From Brachypterus glaber (lineage: Eukaryota; Arthropoda; Insecta; Coleoptera; Kateretidae): 64,000 nucleotides of DNA. Made by a program: the position numbers and the translations under genes. The notes below the pieces were generated by a model. The model had not been told where the DNA came from and did not search any database. It saw only the letters and a program-made list of their open reading frames with translations. Position 1 is the first letter of the stretch. Each line of letters begins with the position of its first letter. Positions 1 through 11,235 of the stretch are shown here, piece after piece. The stretch covers positions 99,920,893-99,984,892 of the forward strand of contig OY294044.1 of NCBI GenBank assembly GCA_958510825.1. The letters run 5' to 3'.

Positions 1-777
1 GGGTAATTAAAAAATTGCTATTTATAGTAATTAATTTCTTTTAAGAATTATTATTTCAGTATAATGATGTGTAAAAGGGCATAGAGTCGAAAATACACAG
101 TATACAATAACAGTAATTTTTATGAAATGTATAAACAAATGGAAAATTTCGGATTTAATTCCTATAAGGTGAAAAAACCTGATTAAAACCGGAACTTAAT
201 TCATTAATAATAATAAAAAAAACAAGTTTAATATTTTTTTTTGCCTTGGATTGACGTACATCGGAATTTTTTGTGCTGTTTTGACGTGCGTCCTTTAAAA
301 CTGTTACTATTTTCTATTGCCTAGATAAATAATTTATTAACTGATCAAAAGATTCCTAATATTACAATTTTTATATTTTTAGAAGTTAAACAATAATAGT
401 ATAATTTTAATTTTAAATTATTATTTTTTTACACAAGGTTTATTTTTAGTGTTTAAATAAATATTCCATTAATATATGTTTTAATTATCGTACAGAGTGA
501 TATTGGTAGACTGCACAGTTTCGGGCTTCTGGCCCTCGTCAGTACCAAGAGGCAACTCTGTACGCTGATAAAGAAAACATTCTTCGACTTTATTCACTTT
601 AGAAGTAAAGTCATTAGATTGATTTATATTTCTGCGCCATCTGTTTCTAGAGTTATAATCAGAGAATTTTTTAAGGAAATGTCCTAAGAGAGCCAAAAAT
701 TACTCAACTCGTAAATTATTTAATATAGAAAAACTTTGTTTTTGTGAATATAATTTTTTTTTTTATACTCAACTCTA
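1..777. other. AT-rich sequence, no gene recognised
   Basis: No recognisable gene. The only longer open frame is a minus-strand one of 71 codons at 481-696. It matches no family I know and has no visible promoter or splice context. Its GC content is somewhat higher than the flanks, so it may be the edge of an old repeat. Confidence 0.4.
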
Positions 778-886
778 ATTTTTTTTTTTAATATCTTTAT
801 TAAATACATTTTTAATTACAATAGATACTATTTTATTTAACATAAATACAATACATCATTTCAACATAGCTGTAGAGGCATATACA

Positions 887-1543
887 CTAAAATGCAAAAA
901 TTCCATTTCCCAAATAGTCTGCTTGACCATTTTTAATTTTAATAAATCTGTCCTGTCGCAACATATTTTTGAAGGATTCCAAACCTTCCCCCATTTCTAA
1001 ATTATAATAAATAATTGCTGACATATACCAGATAAACGCATTTTTATCTTTATTTGTATTAAATTTTATACAAAATATTTCTGTTATTACAACATTTATA
1101 TTTAAAGACAACCCAAACTTTTTCCTAATTATATCTTTTATCCATTCCCATGTAATTTTTGCATTTTTGCACTCTATAATTCTATGTAACAGTGTATCTG
1201 TTTGTCCACATATATTACAACGCATGTTATTAGTCACGTTATGTCTAAACATTTTTTCGCCAACTGTATATTTTTCATTTATTGCCCGGTACACCGCAGA
1301 CCTCCATTTTGTACTAATAAATCTATTCAAGCACACTTGCCATATTTGCTTCCATTGAAATGCGGGATATTTTCCCTCAATATAGGGTTTTTTGCATATT
1401 TGTTTAATTTGCAGTTCATAAATATATTTTGTTTTAAGATCATTATCTATTTTTAAATTTAAACATATTCCTTTTTTAGCTACATCATTAAGCAAATTAT
1501 GAAATTTTAGTTTCCTTTGTTTATCAAATATACCTTCTAACAT
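887..1543 (-). pseudogene. LINE ORF2 C-terminal domain with CCHC zinc knuckle
   Basis: A 218-codon open stretch in a different frame from the RT fragment upstream, so the two are separated by a frameshift. Around residues 105-125 it shows a C-X2-C-X7-H-X4-C motif (CNICGQTDTLLHRIIEC), the zinc-binding motif found at the C terminus of LINE reverse transcriptases. Preceding residues (QWKQIW, STKWRSAVYRAINEKY) match the usual linker. The methionine start is incidental: this is the tail of a longer polyprotein. The frame ends about 100 bp before the A-rich 3' end of the element. Confidence 0.75.
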
Positions 1544-1560
1544 TGAGTTTTTAATTTTTT

Positions 1561-2150
1561 TTAATTTGGATTTTCTGCTAACATTTGAGTTTTGATAAAT
1601 AAAGCATGTGTTTTACTTTCAATATGCACAAGACCCAATCCACCTTTATCAGGTGGTAGGTAGAGTTGATCTCTGCTTACCCGATACAAATGACCCTGCC
1701 ACAGAAATTTACCGATTAACAGAACAAGCCTCTGACTAAGATATTTATTTAAGGGTAGTATATGAGCTGTATACCATATTTTAGACAGTAAATAAATATT
1801 CACATACCAAACTTATCTAATCAAGTCTAGTTTCCTAAAACTGTCTATAAACAGCGAAACTTGAATATTATGAATAATTCTTTCTCAGTTAATTTTGTAC
1901 ATATTTTCAAAATTTTTACACACCGTCAAACCCAAAACTTTTAGTTCTTGCACTATTTTAAAATTACTTTCTTTTAATTCATCTTTTTCCTATCTTCCCA
2001 ATGTTAAAATACTAGACTTCTGATAATTTATTTTGGCATTCGCACCCTTTTCAAAAATTTTTATTTTATTCATATTATTCAATTCCGTCTTACATTTAAT
2101 AAAAATGTAGATATCGTCCGCATATGCATTTGAATATAATGAGGTACATT
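1561..2150 (-). pseudogene. LINE reverse transcriptase fragment with stops
   Basis: Translation of the minus strand from about 2150 gives the RT active-site motif AYADDIYIF. After that come KINYQKSS and, after three in-frame stops, an open stretch from 1803 to 1561 of 80 codons. That stretch contains KIWYTAHILPLNKYL, FLWQGH, VSRDQLYLPPDKGGLGL and a tail of the sort found between RT and zinc knuckle in L1/Tx1 elements. The upstream fingers/palm half of RT and the endonuclease are missing. Two of the three stops could be decayed tryptophan codons, which fits a neutral pseudogene. No function is expected. Confidence 0.75.
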
Positions 2151-2167
2151 CATTTCAAATTTGAAGA

Positions 2168-2296
2168 TAATGTCTTTATTTGTTAAAAAGTTATAGCAAA
2201 TAAACCTGGAGACCATGGGGGACTGCAGTTACTAGTAGTTCCGGGTACTAGGAGTCCAGGGCTATTTGCTATAACTTTTTAACAAATAAACATAAT
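2168..2296. repeat. Hairpin, about 45-bp arms
   Basis: Two near-perfect inverted arms (about 2168-2212 and 2253-2296) share the core GTTAAAAAGTTATAGCAAAT and its complement. The loop of roughly 40 bp is GC-richer. It sits directly at the 5' break point of the LINE remnant, so it may be a small foldback element that inserted there. Confidence 0.7.
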
Positions 2297-2325
2297 CTCG
2301 TTAAATTTAGATTTAGATTAGGTAT

Positions 2326-3096
2326 GTACCTTGTTAAACTCCGCGCATTATCTATCTGAGTTGATGGTCATTTTTTTCTTGTTATTTGGTTGGCAGAATA
2401 TATTTAGTTCCTTATGTAAGGTTTTCATCTTGTTTAAAATTTATTGTCAATCAAGACATTATTTTGACATTTATAAAAAAATCGAAATAATTTGCTTTAG
2501 CAAGAAGAAATAACAAGAAAAGTGCATAAAAAGAAAACTAAAGCATCAATTTATAAACATTTTGTTTAAATGAAGTAATATAATGCAGTGCTTTATAAAT
2601 TTTTGAAGTAAACACTATAACAGATAATTTTTTGGTTAAAATAATACTGGTCCGTAATTTTATTCAGGTAATTTTAATTTAAGTAAAAAACCTGAGCTTC
2701 TGATACCTAGAATAATATTTTTTAAATAAAATTATGAATCAGTATTATACTAACTTACCGAAAAAATCTCTGCTACGTCGTTTACTAGAAACTTTTATTG
2801 AGCACTGCATTGCTTTTTTTACTAAAACATTCGTAAATTGATCCTTTAGTTTCCTTTTTCAGGACCTTTCTCGTTATTTTCATAAAGATAATTTCTGATT
2901 TTCAAAAATTATTATGTTTTTTTATTTTAATGTCAAAATAATGTTTTAAATGTCAAAGTAATGTTTTCATTGACAAAGAATTTAAAATACAAGTTAGCAA
3001 CCTTACATAGGGGATAAAATTTATTCTACCAACCATACAACAAATAACAAATGAGTGTCAACTCAGATAGATAATGCGCGGAGTATAAGTAGGTAC
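2326..3096. mobile_element. Non-autonomous inverted-repeat element, about 90-bp TIRs
   Basis: The left end (2326-2420) and right end (3003-3096) are inverted copies sharing CTCCGCGCATTATCTATCTG. The interior is AT-rich with no coding potential. I could not fix a target duplication, because the two ends stay similar beyond the GC-rich core (GTACCT on the left, AGGTAC on the right). The superfamily is unassigned. Confidence 0.75.
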
Positions 3097-3130
3097 TTTA
3101 AAAATTGCAAATTATAATATATTGTTTTAC

Positions 3131-3236
3131 TAAGAGGAAAAGTGAAGCTTTTTTTTTACTAGTCTGTAGAATTTACGGACGACGCGAAGCGGAGTCCGGA
3201 AACTACAGACGAGTAAAAAAAGCACTTTTCCTCTGA
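3131..3236. repeat. Strong hairpin in an inverted-repeat unit
   Basis: The arms AGAGGAAAAGTG...ACTAGTCTGTAG and their complement flank a short GC-rich loop (ACGCGAAGCGGA). The same hairpin is present in reverse orientation at 11130-11225, so it belongs to that repeat family. Confidence 0.7.
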
Positions 3237-3757
3237 GTGAAACATACAATTTTTTCTTCAAGCATCCTATATATTTTTTTTAAATATTAATTTTTGAATT
3301 TAATTTATTCATTAATAAAGTATGTTTTTTTATTAAAATAGGCCAATAAAACTCTTTCGAAACAAACTTAAACATTCCTTAGCTCATTTTAAATTTTTTT
3401 CGTAGGCTAAATCGTACACTTTTCGCGATTTCGATGGTAACTTGTCTAAGTAGCATTTGCAATATCGGAGAGATTTGTAGGTGTATAAACCATATATTCT
3501 TCTTCAATCATTTTTAATCAATTTGATACAAGGTTTTTGCACAGAATCTCGAGTCAACCACCTGTTTACATAATAAACAAACAAGTTTAAAGTATGGCTG
3601 TCATCAAAGTCAAAGAATGCTGCCACCAGTGGTGGTTTTGCTAACTAACTTTTTTTTACGGCGTACAACAATTTTTTTACTGTAAAAAAATAGATCACTT
3701 CTAACTAGTGTGTTCAGTTATAAAATATGAACATTTCAGTACGCTTGAAGAAAAAAT
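3144..3757 (-). repeat. Copy 1 of a repeat with tyrosine-recombinase-like fragment
   Basis: About 610 bp matching, in reverse complement, 10632-11225. The ends carry the inverted motif TTTTTTCTTCAAGC / GCTTGAAGAAAAAA. The minus strand from 3511 reads a short frame beginning MIEEEYMVYTPTNLSDIAN that is then broken by a one-base deletion relative to the other copy. See the copy at 10868-10996 for the interpretation. Confidence 0.7.
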
Positions 3758-4217
3758 CTTTTTCCAAACAAATAAATCTGACATTACTAAGGTCAACCTA
3801 ATTTCTATGAATATACTACATCATGATAAAGATTATATTTCCTTAAAGAATTTTATTGAAATTTTCATACACCACAAACTAACAGGTTGTACTTACCTGT
3901 TATTTTACACAAACAAAGCTAGATAATTGGAAATTATTTTGAGTGTACGAGTATGCAGCCATTTAGCGCCGTTTAGTGTAAAAAATAAGTAAGGTTATGT
4001 CTTACATGTAAAAAAGTTTAAATTTACATTATTAGTAATGTAAAATTTTATATTATTTATAACGAAAATTATTAAATTATATATAATTTATTTTTATACT
4101 ATTTTAAAAGTTTTCTATAACACACTAATATGGGAACGTATGCACAATGGATCTCAGGTCTGAGTGCCGTGGCTATTACTTGGTAATAACCACACCGCTT
4201 CTGATGATGATGACTAT
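3758..4217. other. AT-rich sequence, nothing recognised
   Basis: No gene, and no repeat I can pair within the window. It contains a short GC-richer patch at 4140-4215 just before a MITE end. Confidence 0.3.
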
Positions 4218-4338
4218 GGGAACGTTCAAGTATTACGTAAAGCAAATTTTACCACAATTCATACCCCGGTTCCCGCGTTATCAAAGGCTGTATAGATCTT
4301 ATATTTGGCTACCCCCCAACACACTCTCTATTTGGGGG
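4218..4338. mobile_element. Left half of a palindromic MITE (PIF/Harbinger-like)
   Basis: It begins with GGGAACGTTCAAGTATTACG, the terminus of the intact copy at 60547-60729. It continues with the inner arm and is interrupted at 4338 by a gypsy element. Its other half resumes at 10117. Confidence 0.7.
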
Positions 4339-6399
4339 TGTAACGATATAAATCGTCACTTTGTAATATAGCAAGGGTTAATTAAACTATTCGTTTACTT
4401 ACGTTATAATTTATGTTTATTTTGTATATAAATAGTTACGTACGTACAGAACTATTTTGTATCTGGGACTATTTTGTAGCAGGAACTGAATTCTAACCAT
4501 ATAAGTCTCTATTCCATAGTTCTACCTGAAAATAACATAAAGAAAACATAATTAGAATATGATTTTTAATAATAAAGAATCATATGACTTATTTCTTTAT
4601 AATACATTTGTCTATGGACTTACCTGGTTCATATATGTTTCAGAGTCTATTGAGGGTTGGATTTCACTGGCTTTCACCTGTAGCTTGTCTCTCCTGGAAA
4701 GTTGTGTATGCTTATTCCTTCGGGATAATCCAGAATTTGTTGAAAACAGTTTGCTGGAACTGCTCACTTAGATTCAGTATTTTGTTTATACTTAGTTCAC
4801 AGGACACTTAGTATTCTGTTCGTATTTTTATTAGTTTTGCTGATAAACAATAAGTATTGTTTATATTTGTTTCTTAGAGTAATATTTTGAGGTTAGATAT
4901 CACTAATACGGATTTATTAGGAAATATTCTTTTAATTAGTTATTATTTTTGGTGTAGTTTCCGTTACCTTTATTAGGAATCCTATACGGTAAAACCGTAG
5001 TTGAAAATGACTTGCATAGATGTCGCTAATAGTTCAGAAATAGGATTTTATTGACCTGAAGGGTTCATACCGGTTAAGAAGGTCGATTTTCCTTCTTCTT
5101 GAAGCAACTTTGTTACAAAATGGTGGTGTCATACTGACGAGTGTTTATTTTCTGTAATCATCGAAGTAATCCTTCATGTATTTTTATTTAAAGTTAGTGA
5201 AAATGAATATTTAAACAATGCGGAAGATATTGTAACTGTTATTTTCTACAATTACGCATTTATAACGTTTCGATGGACATCGAAGACTTAGTATGACATC
5301 ACCATTAAGCACCATTAAGCACCATTAAGCACCATTAACCACTATTACTAGACCATTAATCACTATTTCTATACCATTAATATGGAATTACATTAATTTA
5401 AGTTGAAGTTTATTTTGGTATATTTGATAGACAAGTTCTCCGCATGGAGTAATGTTCTGTTGGAACATGGTTCTGTAATTTTCGGCATAGATAAATTCTA
5501 TGTAACCGTCTAGCAGACAATTTTATATTGGACATAATTTTCAAAAGTATATTTTATCCCGGACAACATTTTCAATAATACTTTTTATCCTGGAAGATGA
5601 TTTTTCCAAAGTAGATGGGACAGCCTATATTTTTTTTCTTTCATTTGAGAAATGAATTCATCAGCATAGGGGAGACTTGTGCAGATGGAGACGATGGAAT
5701 TCATACCTCATGGATTTTGCAGAAACCAGCTAAGTACTCATTCTGAAAACTTTTGAAAGCAATATTTCATATTTTTAAATTCTTTTATTTCAATATTCTT
5801 ATAACTGTAAACTTTATCAGATCTGATATAGTATTGTTTAATACTATATGCCCTTCTGGCTTTTGTTCATTTTTAGGTACTTATTTTTTTTTAAAAACAT
5901 TTAATCTTATTTATTAATTATTAAATATCATACTTTTGATTAAATGATTTCTAATTTAAGCATGACTTTTATACACTGCAAGAAATGATTGCTGTTTACA
6001 TACATTTCTTGGTGCTTGCTGAACTTTATGTTTTCTTTATACATTTAAGTCGAATGATTTCTGAATTTAGTAATTTTTATTAAGATTTCTTTAATTATAT
6101 CTTAATATAATTACACATATTTTTTTAGATATATTAATACATTACTTGATGTGCTTTCATTAAGTTTATTTATAATAAATTTCTCAAATGAATTATCTTA
6201 TTTTATTTAAGGGTTATATTTTCTCAAACTGAAAAGCTTAAGTATTTACACTAGGTTGTTATTTACCTAAAGGAGTAAAAGCTAAAGTAACTGGCGCCCC
6301 TAACAACATTAATCAATTCTTTCTATTTTTCCCTTGCCCATACCCATTGCTCCGCTGTCAAAACTAGCCGTTGGCAGTGAACGTATTAATTACGGTACA
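4339..6399 (+). repeat. 5' LTR of the gypsy element
   Basis: About 2061 bp, nearly identical to 8090-10116. It contains a 10-bp tandem repeat (ACCATTAAGC, three units plus a variant) at about 5301-5340, one unit more than the 3' LTR. It is also longer near its end, around 6235-6260. These indels and scattered substitutions show some age. The 70-75 codon frames near 4559-4811 recur in the other LTR and are not genes. Confidence 0.9.
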
Positions 6400-6406
6400 C
6401 TAATAT

Positions 6407-6424
6407 TGGCGCCCAAGAACGTGG
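6407..6424 (+). promoter_or_regulatory. Primer binding site
   Basis: TGGCGCCCAAGAACGTGG lies seven bases after the 5' LTR. The leading TGG pairs with a tRNA CCA end, and TGGCGCCC is common in gypsy-type and retroviral elements that use tRNA-Lys. The exact tRNA is an inference. Confidence 0.65.
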
Positions 6425-7079
6425 TATTTGGATAGATAGAACACTTGTTTTTTTTAATTTTACTCTATTTTTCTCAGTGTATTTTTTATAAAAATCTAAA
6501 GCTTATTTTTTTTTTCAGTGTAACTTAATGTTCATTTTGAGAAAAACTACATATAACTGTTGAATAAAATATTTTTTGTTGAAAATTAAGTCAAATTAGA
6601 GTTAATCTGATAAGATATATCAGATATGTGTTTTTTATGTTTTTTCTGAATTTTATGGAATAACATGGAATAGAGAAATTTTGGCGTGGGTTCAGATTTT
6701 CTAGAAATTATCGTTTATTCAATAGAAATAAATGGATAATAGGGTATTTATTTATGCGAAGGATATGAATAAATATTAGCTAATTTTGTAGTTTTGGAGA
6801 CTATTTATAATTATTAATTTGTCCAATTGAGATAAATAATAATTTAGTATTTTTTTGACATATTTGGGAAATTTTCCAAAGTATGCAAAAACTTTGTTGA
6901 GCAGTGTACACAAAAAAAATAATTTGTGGTACAGTATAAATATTTTATTATTAAAATAAATATTTTGAGTAAATTAAAGTTAATTTTGAAAAATAAATAT
7001 TCAAAATGGACGATTTAGATAAAATGGAAATTCGATTTTTGACTGCAAAAATGGTAAAAATTTAGCAAAAATAGGTCTA
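6425..7079 (+). other. Internal region of gypsy element, non-coding remnant
   Basis: AT-rich sequence where gag and most of pol should lie. I see no intact frame, so the coding region has been removed by deletion and decay. Confidence 0.6.
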
Positions 7080-7557
7080 GCTTTACGAACGTCTGTAAAT
7101 GAAGTTACGGGGTATACGCCGGCATTTCTTAATTTTGGGAGGAATGTACCTATCACAGGAACTTATTATGGCAAAATGACATCAACTGATGGTGTTAAAT
7201 TAGAACCTTGTGACAGAGACTCGTATAGCCAAGACTTGGGAAATCTTAAAGAGATTTTTGTTGATGTAAAGAAATATTTACATGAAGCTTATGAACGTAA
7301 TAAGCGTACTTATGATTTGCGCAAGCGTGAAGTAAATTTTGATATAGGTGAAAAAGTTTGGAGACGAAACAAAGTACTCTCAGATGCTAGTAAAGTTTTG
7401 CTGCAAAACTTGCTCCAAAGTACATACTTTGCAAAGTTGTTGCGAAAAAGTCAAAGTTAGTGTATATTTTGGAAAATGCAGATGGTCATAGAGGCGACTG
7501 GCATGTTAAAGATCTAAAGAAATATTTTGGATCGAATAGTGACATTTCAGTTGGCTA
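7080..7557 (+). pseudogene. Gypsy integrase C-terminal fragment
   Basis: The frame contains VTGYTPAFLNFGRN, typical of the end of the integrase catalytic core in Ty3/gypsy elements. It is followed by a charged helix (AYERNKRTYDLRKREVNF) and GEKVWRRN, the start of the C-terminal SH3-like/GPY-type region. One frameshift near 7400 moves the rest of that domain to the next frame, which ends with KDLKKYFG and a stop near 7557. The catalytic DDE core is missing, so no activity is possible. An open segment starting at 7176 reads 94 codons, but it is only part of this remnant. Confidence 0.85.
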
Positions 7558-7781
7558 GATTTTATTAAATAAGAATATATTCTTAGTATCATTCGGAATG
7601 ATATTTAAAAAATATCAATGTATTGAAAATATTTAAAGGGTACCCAAAACTTTTGTATATATATATAAAAAAAATATATAAATATATTTTTTGTAGAAGA
7701 GAATTCTGGTGCACACAGTCAAGTCTTATTTCTATTTTTTTTATCTTGATAAAACTTAGCTAAAAAGAAAAACAAAATTAA

Positions 7782-7840
7782 TTATGACAATTACCTGATT
7801 ATGACAATTACCTGATTATGACAATTACCTGTTTATGACA
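7782..7840 (+). repeat. 17-bp tandem repeat, three to four units
   Basis: Repeats of ATTATGACAATTACCTG inside the internal region of the gypsy element. The spacing is head-to-tail with no spacers, so it is a minisatellite and not a CRISPR. Confidence 0.85.
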
Positions 7841-8077
7841 CACACCGATAAAGTCCCAAAATTATGTTCTACATAAGAGTAGGCGAATGATACACGTAGT
7901 TATCAAGCTTAGCTATTGTTAATTATCAAGTAGTATTTCAAATGATTTACATAAAGTATTGTATTTTTTGTTGATTTATTAAATAAAATATAGTATATAT
8001 TTTAGCTATTTAAGTTAAATAGTTATAGAGTTTGGAATAAAAATATTTTTTGTATATTAAATATTTTTATTATTTTT

Positions 8078-8089
8078 GGAGGGGGCATG
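8078..8089 (+). promoter_or_regulatory. Polypurine tract
   Basis: GGAGGGGGCATG sits immediately before the TGTAACG start of the 3' LTR, the expected position for the plus-strand primer. Confidence 0.7.
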
Positions 8090-10116
8090 TGTAACGATAT
8101 AAATCGTCACTTTGTAATATAGCAAGGGTTAATTAAACTATTCGTTTACTTACGTTATAATTTATGTTTATTTTGTATATAAATAGTTACGTACGTACAG
8201 AACTATTTTGTATCTGGGACTATTTTGTAGCAGGAACTGAATTCTAACCATATGAGTCTCTATTCCATAGTTCTACCTGAAAATAACATAAAGAAAACAT
8301 AATTAGAATATGATTTTTAATAATAAAGAATCATATGACTTATTTCTCTATAATACATTTGTCTATGGACTTACCTGGTTTTTATATGTTTCAGAGTCTA
8401 TTGAGGGTTGGATTTCACTGGCTTTCATCTGTAGCTTGTCTCTCCTGGAAAGTTTCGTATGCTTATTCCTTCGGGATAATCCAGAATTTGTTGAAAATAG
8501 TTTGCTGGAACTGCTCACTTAGATTCAGTATTTTGTTTATACTTAGTTCACAGGACACTTAGTATTCTGTTCGTATTTTTATTAGTTTTGCTGATAAACA
8601 ATAAGTATTGTTTATATTTGTTTCTTAGAGTAATATTTTGAGGTTAGATATCACTAATACGGATTTATTAGGAAATATTCTTTTTAGTTATTATTTTTGG
8701 TGTAGTTTCAGCTACCTTTATTAGGAATCCTATACGGTAAAACTGTAGTTGATAATGACTTGCATAGATGTCGCTAATAGTTCAGAAATAGGATTTTATT
8801 TACCTGAAGGGTTCATACCGGTTAAGAAGGTCGATTTTCGTTCTTCTTGAAGCAACCTTGATACAAAATGGTGATGTTATATTGACGAGTGTTTATTTTC
8901 TGTAATCATCGAAGTAATCCTTCATGTATTTTTATTTAAAGTTAGTGAAAATGAATATTTAAACAATGCGGAAGATATTGTAACTGTTATTTTCTACAAT
9001 TACGCATTTATAACGTTTCGATGGACATCGAAGACTTAGTATGACATCACCATTAAGCACCATTAAGCACCATTAACCACTATTACTAGACCATTAATCA
9101 CTATTTCTATACCATTAATATGGAATTACATTAATTTAAGTTGAAGTTTATTTTGGTATATTTGATAGACAAGTTCTCCGCATGGAGTGATGTTCTGTTG
9201 GAACATGGTTCTGTAATTTTCGGCATAGATAAATTCTATGTAACCGTCTAGCAGACAATTTTATATTGGACATAATTTTCAAAAGTATATTTTATCCCGG
9301 ACAACATTTTCAATAATACATTTTATCCTGGAAGATGATTTTTCCAAAGTAGATGGGACAGCCTATATTTTTTTTTCTTTCATTTGAGAAATGAATTCCT
9401 CAGCATAGGGGAGACTTGTGCAGATGGAGACGATGGAATTCATACCTCATGGATTTTGCAGAAACCAGCTAAGTACTCATTCTGAAAACTTTTGAAAGCA
9501 ATATTTCATATTTTTAAATTCTTTTATTTCAATATTCTTATAACTGTAAACTTTATCAGATCTGATATAGTATTGTTTAATACTATATGCCCTTCTGGCT
9601 TTTGTTCATTTTTAGGTACTTATTTTTTTTTAAAAACATTTAATCTCATTTATTAATTATTAAATATCATACTTTTGATTAAATGATTTCTAATTTAAGC
9701 ATGACTTTTATACACTGCAAGAAATGATTGCTGTTTACATACATTTCTTGGTGCTTGCTGAACTTCATGTTTTCTTTATACATTTAAGTCGAATGATTTC
9801 TGAATTTAGTAATTTTTATTAAGATTTCTTTAATTATATCTTAATATAATTACACATATTTTTTTAGATATATTAATACATTACTTGATGTGCTTTCATT
9901 AAGTTTATTTATAATAAATTTCTCAAATGAATTATCTTATTTTATTTAAGGGTTATATTTTCTCAAACTGAAAAGCTACTTACCTAAAGGAGTAAAAGCT
10001 AAAGTAACTGGCGCCCCTAACAACATTAATCAATTCTTTCTATTTTTCCCTTGCCCATACCCATTGCTCCGCTGTCAAAACTAGCCGTTGGCAGTGAACG
10101 TATTAATTACGGTACA
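8090..10116 (+). repeat. 3' LTR of the gypsy element
   Basis: About 2027 bp. It has the same terminal sequences as the 5' LTR and one fewer 10-bp repeat unit near 9050. A GGGGG target copy follows at 10117. Confidence 0.9.
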
Positions 10117-10222
10117 GGGGGTAGCCAAAATATGAAATCTCTACAGCCTTTAATAACGCCAGGAACGAGGTATGAAGTGTATGAATCTTGGTACGATTTG
10201 CGTTACGTAATACATGAATAGG
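10117..10222. mobile_element. Right half of the split palindromic MITE
   Basis: GTAGCCAAAATATGAAATC and onward is the reverse complement of the arm at 4218-4318. It ends with the degenerate MITE terminus around 10200-10222. Confidence 0.65.
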
Positions 10223-10631
10223 AAACGTAATATTACCATATATGTTAATATTACGTTAAAATTTAAAAAGTCCAAACCAAATTTAAGACTATTTTTTACA
10301 GCGTAGTGTATACTTATAATTAATTTATAATTTATAAAAATCTTTTACTATTTCCTTATTTATTATAATTTTATCTAGTGTTAATAAACTAGTTAGCATT
10401 ACTAACTTTTACATGACAAGGTTTCAAGCAATAAAATCACGAAAAAATTTCCTGTTAGTCGCAAGAATGGCGAAGATATAGGTAAGTACTATAGTTTTAA
10501 TTTATGCGTAAAATGTCGAGGTCTTCACCGTACTAACAAAAACAAATTTTCTCTATTATAATATCTACATGAGTAATCATTGGTATATATCGCAATTTAT
10601 CTGTAGAAATCAATCATTTAAAATTATTTTT
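10223..10631. other. AT-rich sequence, nothing recognised
   Basis: No gene or repeat pairing seen. It does not mirror the equivalent stretch at 3758-4217, so the two flanks are not one continuous palindrome. Confidence 0.3.
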
Positions 10632-11225
10632 TTCTTCAAGCGTACTAAAATGTTCATATTTTATAACGGAACACACTAGTTAGAAGTGATCTATTTTTTT
10701 ACAGTAAAAAAATGAGTTCAATGTTGTACGCCATAAAAAAAAACCACCACTGGCGGCAGCACTTTTTGACTTTGATGACAGCTATACTTCAAACTTGTTT
10801 ATTTATTATGTAAACAGGTGGTTGACTCGAGATTCTGTGCAAAAACCTTGTGTAAAATTGATTAAAAATGATTGAAGAAGAATATATGGTTTATACACCT
10901 ACAAATCTCTCCGAAATTGCAAATGATACATTAGACAAGTTACCATCGAAATCGCGAAAAGTGTACGATTTAGCCTACGAAAAAAATTTAAAATGAGCTA
11001 AGGAAGGTTTAAGTTTATTTCGAAAGGGTTTTATTGGCCGATTTTAATAAAAAAAACATACTTTATTACTGAATAAATTAAATTCAAAAATTAATATTTA
11101 AATATATATATGCTTGAAGAAAAAATTGCATGTTTCACTCAGAAGAAAAGTGCTTTTTTTACTCTTCTGTAGTTTCCGGACTCCGCTTTGCGTCGTCCGT
11201 AAATTCTACAGACTAGTAAAAAAAA
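10632..11225 (+). repeat. Copy 2 of the recombinase-fragment repeat
   Basis: Inverted relative to 3144-3757 and about 90% similar by eye. It includes the terminal CTTCAAGC motif and the GC-rich hairpin GTTTCCGGACTCCGC.. at its far end. It carries the better preserved copy of the short recombinase-like frame. Confidence 0.7.
10868..10996 (+). pseudogene. Fragment resembling a Crypton-type tyrosine recombinase N-terminus
   Basis: A 42-codon frame starting MIEEEYMVYTPTNL, containing LDKLPSKSRKVYDLAYEK, then a TGA. The pattern of a serine/lysine-rich LPSKSRKxY followed by YEKxLK is like the start of the SAM-like core-binding domain in animal Crypton-derived tyrosine recombinases, where a tryptophan usually follows; here TGA stands where TGG would encode it. 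No catalytic arginine/tyrosine domain is present. The assignment is by pattern memory only and could be wrong. The same frame in the inverted copy is frameshifted. Confidence 0.4.
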
Positions 11226-11235
11226 CGTGCGAGCG

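Larger units (their letters stand above)
778..2165 (-). mobile_element. Decayed, 5'-truncated LINE (L1/Tx1-like)
   Basis: A minus-strand non-LTR retrotransposon remnant. On the minus strand it begins just before the catalytic YADD motif of reverse transcriptase (about 2115-2140). It runs through the thumb/linker region and a C-terminal CCHC knuckle, and ends in an AATAAA-like signal followed by an A-rich tail (seen as a T run near 779-790). The frame is broken by several in-frame stops and one frameshift near 1550, so it is dead. The L1/Tx1 assignment rests on the style of the region after the RT (a PDKGGLGL-type motif) and is tentative. It lies within what may be a long intron of the elongase gene. 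Confidence 0.75.
4339..10116 (+). mobile_element. Ty3/gypsy LTR retrotransposon, internally deleted
   Basis: Direct long terminal repeats of about 2.06 and 2.03 kb start with TGTAACGATATAAATCG and end with ATTACGGTACA. They flank a 1.7 kb internal region. A primer-binding-type TGGCGCCC follows the 5' LTR, and a purine tract precedes the 3' LTR. A 5-bp GGGGG target duplication brackets the element. Only the end of integrase remains of the coding region; gag, protease, RT and RNase H are absent. It inserted into the loop of a palindromic MITE, whose halves lie on either side. Confidence 0.9.

Noticed and set aside
4559..4811. Two overlapping 70-75 codon frames
   Set aside because: They lie inside the LTR and recur in the other LTR (8310-8562). 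No domain or start context.
7782..7840. Short direct repeats considered as a CRISPR
   Set aside because: Head-to-tail units without spacers, within a eukaryotic retroelement.
3144..11225. A single 8 kb palindrome or large transposon with 600-bp arms
   Set aside because: The stretches 3758-4217 and 10223-10631 do not pair, and the central part is explained by a MITE and a gypsy element.
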